Positions 1 through 5,893 of a stretch of 5,893 nucleotides of DNA are shown here, piece after piece. Position 1 is the stretch's first letter, and each line of letters begins with the position of its first letter. Source of the DNA: an uncultured Eubacteriales bacterium (GTDB lineage: Bacteria > Bacillota > Clostridia > Christensenellales > UBA1242); the NCBI GenBank assembly GCA_948949055.1, contig CARBWQ010000064.1, forward strand, positions 1-5,893, given 5' to 3'. The notes under the pieces were generated by a model. It was given only the letters and a program-made list of their open reading frames with translations, did no database searches and was not told the DNA's origin. A program made the translations under genes and the position numbers.

Positions 1-10
1 ATAAAAAATT

Positions 11-17
11 CTCCTTT
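11..17 (-). promoter_or_regulatory. Minus-strand Shine-Dalgarno of a divergent gene lying left of the window
   Basis: On the minus strand positions 17-11 read AAAGGAG, a near-perfect Shine-Dalgarno. Eight bases later the minus strand ends in AT at positions 2-1. If the next base outside the window is G, this would be an ATG at ideal spacing. The strong match and spacing suggest a divergently transcribed gene whose start is at the window edge. The start codon itself is not visible, so this is an inference. Confidence 0.45.
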
Positions 18-35
18 TTTTAGATGGTTATAGTA

Positions 36-66
36 ATTATAATAATATTTTTTAAATAAAAAACAA
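36..66 (-). promoter_or_regulatory. Possible minus-strand promoter for the divergent gene
   Basis: On the minus strand, TTGTTT (66-61) is followed after 19 bases by a consensus TATAAT (41-36). The start point would fall near position 28, giving a leader of about 25-30 bases before the Shine-Dalgarno and the putative start at the window edge. The -10 box is perfect, but the -35 is weak and the spacer is long. In DNA this AT-rich such boxes arise by chance, and the same palindrome also gives TATAAT on the + strand (38-43) without a convincing -35. Confidence 0.25.
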
Positions 67-134
67 TTTATTTAGAAAGAAACAGTGGACAAATTTTATT
101 TAATTATATCTTTGCAGATGCTGAATTTTCTAGT

Positions 135-1553
135 ATGAGTTTTAGCCTTGATTCTGGTAAAGATGTGGTTAGATTTAGTTATGATACAGAGAAAATTTAC
201 TCAATTGAAGGTGCTAGATATTATTTAAATATTGAACTTTTGCCAATTGATATAGGTTCTGGTACATACACTATCTCGCTCGATAATGGTGTGCAAACAA
301 CAATAACTATTGATGTTAGAGAAGCTTTGCAAAGTCTTTCGTTAAGCACAACAAATGAAGATAATTCTGTAAAATTTAAGGAAGATAGTGAAAATAACAC
401 TTTAATCTATCTTTTAAATAAAAATGGAAACAGTTATTTTGATGCAAACATGATAGCAAATGGTGATAGAAACTCAACAGCTATTACAAACATTGATGTT
501 ATCATTAATAGCAACTCTTCAATTTCTTTAAGAGTTGAAGAGGGTGGTAGATATTTATTGTATTCGCCAAAGAGTGGTTCAGAAGAAGTAATTTTTAAAG
601 TTCAAGGATATCAGATAGAAAACTTTGTTCGTTCAACTATAAATATTGATTATATCGTTGATCTTGTAACTTATGAACTTGCAGAGGATATATATGTTTA
701 TAAATTAAGCGATGGTTATAGCTCGCAGTATTCAGAAAACACAAGTGCAAATTATGTAAACGTATATTCAAATACATACAACAATGAATTGCGTGAAGCA
801 AAACTTGAAGTTGCTTTAAAAAATCCTAATGCTTTTCTTTTCCAAAGTCAACATCAAGACTCTATGAGAAGAGAGTTTGTAGCGTCATCATATAGTCAAG
901 AATTTTTATATTTTGAAAGTGATACTGTAATCTTTAAAAATGGTCAAAATGTTGACAGAATGTTCTGGTCATCTAGCCAAGATAATATTTATACAATTGG
1001 TAATTTTGGAACATTCGATACAGAAAGACTAGTATTTTCTTCATATAGTTCTGTTGCAAATAGTGGTAGAATTAAACTGCTAGCACATGTTATGCAGTAT
1101 AATAAACTATATTCGTTTACAATCAATATCAATATTGAAGTATATCAAGAGGTAGAGAGAATAACTCTTCAAAATACTTTGGATGAACTTGAATTCTCGG
1201 TTTTAAATAAAGAAAGTAGTATTATTGCTTATCCAACTAATGCAAACGCTACAAATGGAGAAATAGTAGCTTTAATTTCAGGTGGACAAATAAAAGATGA
1301 TAATGGAAATACATATCAAATGCTCAATGAAAATTCTTTGAGTTATATTGTAAGTGATGGTAAGACCCAAATTCTTTTTAGAGTAAATGAAGATTTTGTA
1401 AATGCAGCTTCAAATTATCAAGAAGAAATGACGGGCGAAATTCGCATAGCTGCAAAAGATTGGCTTGATGTTAGTGGTAATATAAGAAGTGGATATAGTG
1501 AATATGTTATTACTTTGCCTTTTAGATTTGCTAATGGTACTTTAAGTAATAGA
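135..1553 (+). other. N-terminal Ig-like, beta-rich region of the giant protein (residues 1-473)
   Basis: This part shows alternating hydrophobic and polar residues with Gly, Asn and Asp turns, typical of stacked beta-sandwich domains, but no single family can be named with certainty. An Ig-like segment is marked by VERITL at residues 340-345, then AYPT at 365-368 and a DDNGN turn at 388-392. It continues to about residue 465, just before the GLUG lead-in. The same order of motifs recurs around residues 1424-1451 (see the repeat entries). There is no hydrophobic signal sequence at residues 1-30: the protein starts in what already reads like the middle of a beta domain. Confidence 0.55.
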
Positions 1554-4500
1554 TTTACTATACAAGATTCAAATGATTTACTTGCTATGAGAGATAATCT
1601 TTCAGCTCATTATCGTATAAAAACTACTATTGATGCTTCAAATATAAATAATCTTCTTCCTCTTGGTCAATTGAAAGGATCTATAATTGGAACGAATGAA
1701 TATGCTGGTATATCTGGGCTTAGCATTTCTAATGGTATAAGAAATAATGATGGACATGACTATTATGGACTTTTTAGTAGTATAGCAGAAGATGCTTTTA
1801 TAGAATATGTTCAATTTAGTGGCAATTTTAATATTAAAGCTGAATATTCTTCAAATATTGGTATTATAGCAGGTGAAAATAGAGGTAGATTAATAAATGT
1901 TGGTGCTTCAATAACAACATCAAATATTGAGTTGTTGGAAGGAGCAGGCGAGTCTTCTTTTGGTGGTCTTGTAGGTATAAATTATGGCGATATTATTCAA
2001 GATTTTACACTATTTGAAGATGAAGAGAGTTCTTTGACTAGAAGTGAAAGTTTAAAAAATTTAATTGAACAAGGCAGAATTTCATATTCTAGAAAATCAC
2101 CTAGAATAACTGTTTTAATGAGTGGTTTTGTTAATATAAATTATCAAGCTGTTGCTAAAACATCATCTACAAATGAAACTTTTGATAGTTATTTTGGTGG
2201 TGTAGTAGGATTAAACTTGGGTTTAATTAAAAAAGTTGATAGCAAAATTCTTACATTTAGTGGTTATAACAATTATTTCGCTTATTCTATGCTTAAAACT
2301 GGTTATTCAAACACTTTGCCATCTAATTTAAATCTTAGAATTTTTGTGGGTGGTTTAGTAGGGCAAAATGGAACAATAAATCAGTCTAGTGGAGATACTA
2401 TAAGTCAGGAAGGAATTATTGTTGGTGGATATAACAATAATGAAACATCTGTCAAAGATAATGTTAACTATGTAATTTATAACGAGTATAAGTTTAAATC
2501 TGAAATAGATGGCAATGAAATTGAAATCGGAAACTTTGAAGCTGGCAATGGTCTTATGGTCGGTGGTGAAGTTTGGGGTTATGGTTTTGTTGGTGGTATT
2601 GCTGGGAGAATAGTAAATATTACCGATTCAAAACAATTGACCGGTATTACTTCTCGTTGCTTTATCCGTGGTTTAATGGGAAATACTGTTGCAAATGCTA
2701 CATTAATAGGTTATGTTGAACAAATAAGAAATTCAGCGAGTCTTTCAAATGCTTTCGGAATTCAAGCAGTTGATGATGGAAGAGTTTTGGAAGAAAGTGC
2801 TATGGTTGTTTTATATGGTCCAGAAATTCCTGCTGGATTAATAAGCGTGGATGCGATTACTGGTAAAAAGACTTTATTAATAAATAAACTAGGATTTGGC
2901 AATAAAGACCATAGAATTGACGCTTTAAATATGGAAGAAATTCCAAATGCTAGCATTAATGTTTATTCTTATGTTAATCGAAATTATATTGAAGGTGATA
3001 ATGTAGCAGTAATAAACACAAATAGGACTTATTTTTATGGCGATTTTGTGGTCGTTGGTGAAAGTGGCTCACAAGGACAAAAAATAGTTGTTAGTCAATT
3101 TAAATTTGCACCAGGCGAACTTAAAAACCTATCAGTTGATGAAAAATTTAATAACAAAATGATAAGTACTACTGGTAATAGTGACATCTTCTATTGTTAT
3201 TATTTCCAAGCAGCATCAGCTGTTGATAATGATGTAACAGCTTTGCAGGCTTCTATTAATTCAGAATTAAATAGACTTGATATTACAAGTAAGATTTATC
3301 CATTTATAGCAAATGGCGAGATGACTTTTACATCTAAGTCAGCAGATATTTTAACTATTGACCAGATGGGTAAGATTACTATTAAAAATACCGGACTTGC
3401 TCAAATTACAGCTTCAAGTGTGTTAAATTCAAATGAATCATTAAGTTTTTATATTTATGTAGTCAATTATTTTAATTCTCAATCTATGAGTGAAGAAAAA
3501 AGTTCGATAATTTATCCAACTTCGTCTTCTTCATCTGTTGCTCTTGATGAAACAACCATTGAACTCAGAGGAAATAATTCAGCTACTATTTATGTTATAC
3601 CTAATTATGAATTTAACGATAGTAGTTTGATTAATTTCAAATCAGACGCTAGGGGTTATGCAAGCTTTAAAAATGTTTATTTCTATTTAGCTCAAAATAC
3701 CGAAGTTTCTGCTGATGTGAAAGTTGTCAAGAATACCTTTACTGAGGATATTCAAGATGAGAATGGAGATGTCATAAAAGTTGATATCGATGAATTTTAT
3801 TCAGAAGATGAAAACCCACTTGAAATAAGTGTTGTTGGTCAGCTTATTACTTTTAGGAGATATGATTATACCGAAGAGGGTAATTATAAATTAAGAATTA
3901 TCCCTATGTTGAAAGTTAATCTCAATAAAGAAGAATACTACTCAGAAACTAATAAAACTCTTGATAGAGTAGTGGTTGACTACAAATATGGTGCAATTGA
4001 AATAAATAATAAAAATTATAATAATGTACCTATTCAAACAAGTAAAATCATTATAGATGAGATTACTATTATCTCTACGGATAAGAATGAAAAAAAACCT
4101 TTATATTATATCCTAGGTCTTAAAGATCAACCTTTACAAGGAAATATTGATAAAATAAATTATCAAGTTATAGGTGAGGGTAATCAATTATTCATTGTAT
4201 CTTTTGAGAAAGTTAGTACACAAAGTTACTCTAATGGTACGTATGAGCATAAATTCAATCTTAATATTTCTATTAATAGAGATTGTGCTTTATATAAAGA
4301 TAGATATAATGAAGAAATTTATGGCAAATATATTCTTTATATTCAAGCATCAAGCAATTCTGCTAAATCAAGAACAATCGAAATTGATTTTGAAAAAACT
4401 GGTGTAACTTCAATCGTTATTGATAATTATACCTCTCTTGAAGAAAATATGTATAGCTTGTCAACTTCTTCTGATTTAGCTTATCCAGGAGTGAGTGGGT

Positions 4501-5893
4501 TGTTAAGTTTAACAATCAATCCAGAAGATAGTGATTTTGATTATATCGTTATAGAAAATGATGAGCATAACTTTGATAATGGTCGTGCTAATGCTACTTT
4601 TGGTTTGCTTGCACGTAGAGAAAACCAGTATGTAGATGAATCAAATAAAGTTCCTATTTTTGATGATAATATTATTGTTGGTTCAATTGTAGCTAATGGT
4701 GGTTTAAAGTTAACCTTAGAAGAACTTATAACAGCATACAATAAAGATCAATTTGTAAAATATAATGGCGTTATTTATTTAAAATATGATGTTAGCTCAA
4801 ATAATGTAATTGATTTAAGTATATCTAAAATCAAAGTTTCTGTATATAAAGATAATGAAGTAGTATATAGTTCAAGCAAAGAACTCTCAGTTAAGTTACA
4901 AAATTATGTAGCTGTTGAAATATACGGCAAAAAGGAAATTGCAACTAATCAAAACAATTTCTATAAAACTTATGAAGTTGCGAGAGGTTTAAAATATAAA
5001 TTAAACCTAAATACTTATGGTTTTAGACAAGATAGTATACAAATTACATCAAATAATTCTATTGGAAGAGTAAGCTATGAGAATGGCAGTTATTATTTAA
5101 CTATTAGTGAAGGTAACATTGATTATAATGATTCAAATAATGAAGTTATTCTTACTACCACAGCAGCTCAGCAAGATGGTGAAACAGTTAGAACTGCCGA
5201 AAGTCAGACAAAGATAATTGTATATGAATATGTGATTAATTATAATAACGAAACCGATAAAAATTCAGACATTGTAAATGGTATGGGTGATGGAGTAATT
5301 AATATACAAGTTGGTACTCAAATAACCTTTGCTTTAAATATCAACGAATTTATCGAATATTCATCTTCGATAAGTGGAGTTGTAAATAAAATCAATGAAT
5401 TTGTAAATAGTCTTGAACGTGTTGGTACTTGGAAAACAATTACAAACCTTATTTCAGACGATCAACCTGACTATAAAATGGCAGATCCAAATAGTGATAG
5501 ATTGAAATATCAAATTGGATATAATGATGCTGGATTGATAAGTGGCAAAAATTATTATTTCAATTATAATGGTCTTAGCGTTATTCCTAAGAGAACTCAT
5601 TTGCCAGAAGAAAAATTCTATTATTTTGATTTTTCAGTTTGCTTTGATGTTGAAAATGGTGTTTATTCAGCAAAACCAATTACTGAAAACAATATAAACA
5701 GTTTTAGAAAAATTGAAACAACATTTATGTTAAATGTTTATTCAACAAGCAGTGCTGAAAGTCCAATTCCTATTTATAATTATACTGATTTTATCAAAAT
5801 GCAATCAGGTGGTTATTATATCTTATTAAATGATATTACGCTTCCTTCTACTGATGATGGAGATATAAAGGCGTTCACACCACTTGTAGGTAA
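135..5893 (+). CDS. Giant modular surface/secreted protein with Ig-like and GLUG repeats, 3' partial
   Basis: Seen: one frame is open from 60 (after TAA at 57-59) to the window end. ATG 135 is its first ATG and no in-frame GTG or TTG precedes it. The product is 1919 residues plus a partial codon. Order by residue: beta-rich Ig-like region 1-473; GLUG lead-in motif 474-565; GLUG-type repeats 574-830; unassigned 865-1051; Big_2-like domain about 1052-1112; Ig-like segments 1113-1876; second GLUG lead-in 1877-1919. About four Cys are present, with no membrane segment, no HExxH and no sorting signal. Known: GLUG and Big domains occur in exported bacterial surface proteins and adhesins. Inferred: an extracellular adhesin or stalk; ligand unknown. 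Odd: no Shine-Dalgarno precedes ATG 135 and the N-terminus is not a signal peptide, so the native start may be lost or frameshifted. The gene fills the window alone. The reading frame is certain, the surface role likely, the start weak. Confidence 0.93.
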   Translation, partial: MSFSLDSGKDVVRFSYDTEKIYSIEGARYYLNIELLPIDIGSGTYTISLDNGVQTTITIDVREALQSLSLSTTNEDNSVKFKEDSENNTLIYLLNKNGNSYFDANMIANGDRNSTAITNIDVIINSNSSISLRVEEGGRYLLYSPKSGSEEVIFKVQGYQIENFVRSTINIDYIVDLVTYELAEDIYVYKLSDGYSSQYSENTSANYVNVYSNTYNNELREAKLEVALKNPNAFLFQSQHQDSMRREFVASSYSQEFLYFESDTVIFKNGQNVDRMFWSSSQDNIYTIGNFGTFDTERLVFSSYSSVANSGRIKLLAHVMQYNKLYSFTININIEVYQEVERITLQNTLDELEFSVLNKESSIIAYPTNANATNGEIVALISGGQIKDDNGNTYQMLNENSLSYIVSDGKTQILFRVNEDFVNAASNYQEEMTGEIRIAAKDWLDVSGNIRSGYSEYVITLPFRFANGTLSNRFTIQDSNDLLAMRDNLSAHYRIKTTIDASNINNLLPLGQLKGSIIGTNEYAGISGLSISNGIRNNDGHDYYGLFSSIAEDAFIEYVQFSGNFNIKAEYSSNIGIIAGENRGRLINVGASITTSNIELLEGAGESSFGGLVGINYGDIIQDFTLFEDEESSLTRSESLKNLIEQGRISYSRKSPRITVLMSGFVNINYQAVAKTSSTNETFDSYFGGVVGLNLGLIKKVDSKILTFSGYNNYFAYSMLKTGYSNTLPSNLNLRIFVGGLVGQNGTINQSSGDTISQEGIIVGGYNNNETSVKDNVNYVIYNEYKFKSEIDGNEIEIGNFEAGNGLMVGGEVWGYGFVGGIAGRIVNITDSKQLTGITSRCFIRGLMGNTVANATLIGYVEQIRNSASLSNAFGIQAVDDGRVLEESAMVVLYGPEIPAGLISVDAITGKKTLLINKLGFGNKDHRIDALNMEEIPNASINVYSYVNRNYIEGDNVAVINTNRTYFYGDFVVVGESGSQGQKIVVSQFKFAPGELKNLSVDEKFNNKMISTTGNSDIFYCYYFQAASAVDNDVTALQASINSELNRLDITSKIYPFIANGEMTFTSKSADILTIDQMGKITIKNTGLAQITASSVLNSNESLSFYIYVVNYFNSQSMSEEKSSIIYPTSSSSSVALDETTIELRGNNSATIYVIPNYEFNDSSLINFKSDARGYASFKNVYFYLAQNTEVSADVKVVKNTFTEDIQDENGDVIKVDIDEFYSEDENPLEISVVGQLITFRRYDYTEEGNYKLRIIPMLKVNLNKEEYYSETNKTLDRVVVDYKYGAIEINNKNYNNVPIQTSKIIIDEITIISTDKNEKKPLYYILGLKDQPLQGNIDKINYQVIGEGNQLFIVSFEKVSTQSYSNGTYEHKFNLNISINRDCALYKDRYNEEIYGKYILYIQASSNSAKSRTIEIDFEKTGVTSIVIDNYTSLEENMYSLSTSSDLAYPGVSGLLSLTINPEDSDFDYIVIENDEHNFDNGRANATFGLLARRENQYVDESNKVPIFDDNIIVGSIVANGGLKLTLEELITAYNKDQFVKYNGVIYLKYDVSSNNVIDLSISKIKVSVYKDNEVVYSSSKELSVKLQNYVAVEIYGKKEIATNQNNFYKTYEVARGLKYKLNLNTYGFRQDSIQITSNNSIGRVSYENGSYYLTISEGNIDYNDSNNEVILTTTAAQQDGETVRTAESQTKIIVYEYVINYNNETDKNSDIVNGMGDGVINIQVGTQITFALNINEFIEYSSSISGVVNKINEFVNSLERVGTWKTITNLISDDQPDYKMADPNSDRLKYQIGYNDAGLISGKNYYFNYNGLSVIPKRTHLPEEKFYYFDFSVCFDVENGVYSAKPITENNINSFRKIETTFMLNVYSTSSAESPIPIYNYTDFIKMQSGGYYILLNDITLPSTDDGDIKAFTPLVG
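1554..1829 (+). other. GLUG module lead-in motif, first copy (residues 474-565)
   Basis: The segment follows the usual head of GLUG-containing proteins. FTIQDSNDLLAM (474-485) corresponds to the 'I.t.eDLl.m' start. It is followed by YRIKTTIDAS (493-502), matching 'Y.L..dIDls', then a 'piG' equivalent LPLGQLKGSIIG (508-519). Next come GISGLSISN (525-533) and YYGLFSSIAEDAFIEYV (543-559), matching 'GLFg.i..a.I.nv'. These pieces precede beta-helix-like repeats in many bacterial surface proteins. The assignment rests on remembered family pattern, not on a search. A second copy of the same head starts at 5763. Confidence 0.7.
1854..2624 (+). repeat. Five GLUG-type glycine-rich repeats (residues 574-830)
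   Basis: Imperfect protein-level repeats: NIGIIAGENRGRLINVG (residues 574-590), FGGLVGINYGDIIQDF (609-624), FGGVVGLNLGLIKKVD (687-702), VGGLVGQNGTINQSSG (738-753) and FVGGIAGRIVNIT (818-830). The shared core is GG(L/V)(V/I)G.N.G.I, the signature of the GLUG motif (Pfam PF07581). Spacing is uneven (about 35, 78, 51 and 80 residues), with divergent beta-rich inserts between repeats. A possible further degenerate unit is IRGLMGNTVANATLIGYV at 844-861. Such repeats are thought to form elongated beta-structures in exported proteins; their ligand is unknown. Sequence is conserved at the protein level only; no exact DNA repeat was noticed. Confidence 0.75.
2727..3287 (+). other. Unassigned beta-rich linker region (residues 865-1051)
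   Basis: In-frame coding sequence between the last degenerate GLUG unit and the Big_2-like domain. I do not recognise a family. It includes VVLYGPEIPAGLI (891-903), a polar stretch with GFGNKDHRIDALN (920-932), and strands around YFYGDFVVVGESG (967-979). A short, probably helical segment AVDNDVTALQASINSELNRL (1029-1048) may act as a spacer just before the Ig-like domain. No catalytic motif or membrane segment is visible. Confidence 0.4.
3288..3470 (+). other. Big_2-like bacterial Ig domain (residues 1052-1112)
   Basis: The stretch reads MTFTSKSADILTIDQMGKIT (residues 1062-1081) followed by KNTGLAQITASS (1084-1095). This matches the Big_2 hallmark 'tSsnpsvatVdsnGkVtakktGtatItas'. It ends in a hydrophobic strand, SFYIYVVNYF (1104-1113). 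The domain is a little short at its N-terminal end, where the usual first strand is replaced by YPFIANGE (1055-1062). Big_2 domains are common in surface adhesins and in secreted, cell-wall-associated proteins; here it would act as a structural or adhesive stalk unit. It is the clearest single Ig-like domain in the window. Confidence 0.75.
3471..5762 (+). other. Long array of Ig-like beta-rich segments (residues 1113-1876)
   Basis: About 760 residues of beta-rich sequence without a named family. Possible unit starts show the pattern (V/I)xxI.(I/V): IDEITI at 1307-1312 and VTSIVI at 1424-1429, 117 residues apart, a normal Ig-domain spacing. Another plausible unit covers about 1593-1690 (VEIYGKKEI to the strand IIVYEYVINYN). 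A serine run (1130-1134) after IIYPT forms a linker that follows the Big_2-like domain. An acidic stretch at 1204-1226 contains DENGD. The segment before 1877 ends in TFMLNVYSTSSAESP (1862-1876), a strand plus linker leading into the second GLUG head. Confidence 0.5.
5763..5891 (+). other. Lead-in of a second GLUG module, cut by the window end (residues 1877-1919)
   Basis: IPIYNYTDFIKM (1877-1888) followed by YYILLNDITLP (1894-1904) and FTPLVG (1914-1919) repeats the head of the first module: FTIQDSNDLLAM, then YRIKTTIDAS, then LPLGQLKG. This copy is closer to the consensus 'I.n..Df..m..g.YiLlnDItL....ftPlG'. GLUG repeats would be expected just beyond the window. The protein therefore continues well past residue 1919. 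Confidence 0.7.

Larger units (their letters stand above)
1..134. other. AT-rich intergenic-type region before the giant ORF
   Basis: Positions 1-59 contain only 7 G or C bases (about 12%) and 60-110 about 18%, clearly below the coding part. All three forward frames have stops here: TAG at 19-21 and TAA at 57-59 in the frame of the big ORF, several between 31 and 75 in frame 1, and TAA at 101 in frame 2. The big ORF is formally open from 60, but the composition changes only around 110-117, which suggests that coding sequence begins, or is joined on, near there. No Shine-Dalgarno for ATG 135 is seen; the 20 bases before it are not purine-rich. A palindromic ATTATAAT at 36-43 gives TATAAT on both strands. 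Confidence 0.6.

Noticed and set aside
24..59. ATG 24 opens an in-frame hydrophobic 11-residue peptide (MVIVIIIIFFK) ending at TAA 57, like a signal-peptide core interrupted by a stop.
   Set aside because: No Shine-Dalgarno precedes it, and low-complexity AT-rich DNA gives Ile/Phe-rich peptides by chance. The sequence between the stop and 110 also has intergenic composition.
111..117. TTTGCAG resembles a eukaryotic 3' splice site, which would explain the missing N-terminus.
   Set aside because: The domain content and a nearly 6 kb intron-free frame fit bacteria better, and no matching 5' splice site can be identified.
2762..2956. Minus-strand ORF of 64 codons.
   Set aside because: It lies fully inside the giant ORF in antisense, has no recognisable family, and is what an AT-rich coding strand yields by chance.
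4174..4407. Plus-strand ORF of 77 codons in another frame.
   Set aside because: It overlaps the giant ORF completely; its Leu/Ile/Lys-rich product looks like an out-of-frame translation.
4541..4741. Minus-strand ORF of 66 codons.
   Set aside because: It is antisense shadow of the giant ORF, with no ribosome binding site or family resemblance noticed.
5841..5861. LPSTDDG (residues 1903-1909), similar to a sortase LPXTG signal.
   Set aside because: The fifth residue is Asp, not Gly; no hydrophobic segment or basic tail follows, and it lies in the GLUG lead-in motif.
135..5893. Metallopeptidase function, because GLUG motifs occur in IgA-peptidase-type proteins.
   Set aside because: No HExxH or other catalytic motif is seen in the 1919 residues; a catalytic domain could only lie outside the window.
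60..5893. Genetic code 4 (TGA as Trp), given the low GC.
   Set aside because: No in-frame TGA is seen and Trp residues in the frame use TGG, so the standard bacterial code explains everything.

Overview
The window is almost entirely one very long open reading frame on the + strand. It stays open without a stop from position 60 to the right-hand end (5893), and its first ATG is at 135. From that ATG it encodes 1919 complete residues and then runs off the window, so the 3' end is missing. The DNA is AT-rich (roughly 30% G+C judged by eye). The visible Trp codons are TGG and no TGA occurs in frame, so the standard bacterial code fits. The composition (rich in Asn, Ser, Ile, Tyr; about four Cys), the domain types and the size suggest a giant surface or secreted protein of a low-GC Firmicutes-type bacterium, perhaps an uncultured gut lineage. 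The taxonomic guess is inference only.

Layout. 1-134: a very AT-rich, non-coding-looking stretch (about 12% G+C over 1-59). It carries a good minus-strand Shine-Dalgarno at 11-17, which suggests a divergent gene starting just left of the window. 135-1553: beta-rich, Ig-like N-terminal part with no recognisable signal peptide. 1554-about 2726: a GLUG-type repeat module, made of a lead-in motif followed by five glycine-rich GG(L/V)(V/I)G-like repeats. About 2727-3287: unassigned linker region. 3288-3470: a Big_2-like bacterial Ig domain. 3471-5762: a long series of further Ig-like beta-rich segments, one of which matches a segment before the GLUG module. 5763-5891: the lead-in of a second GLUG module, cut off by the window end.

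The protein therefore has a modular, apparently repeating plan (Ig-like segments, GLUG module, Ig-like segments, GLUG module). This is typical of stalk-like adhesins or surface proteins. No catalytic motif, membrane anchor or sorting signal is visible. The ends remain open questions: the C-terminus lies outside the window. The N-terminus lacks both a ribosome binding site and an export signal, so the start at 135 may not be the native one.
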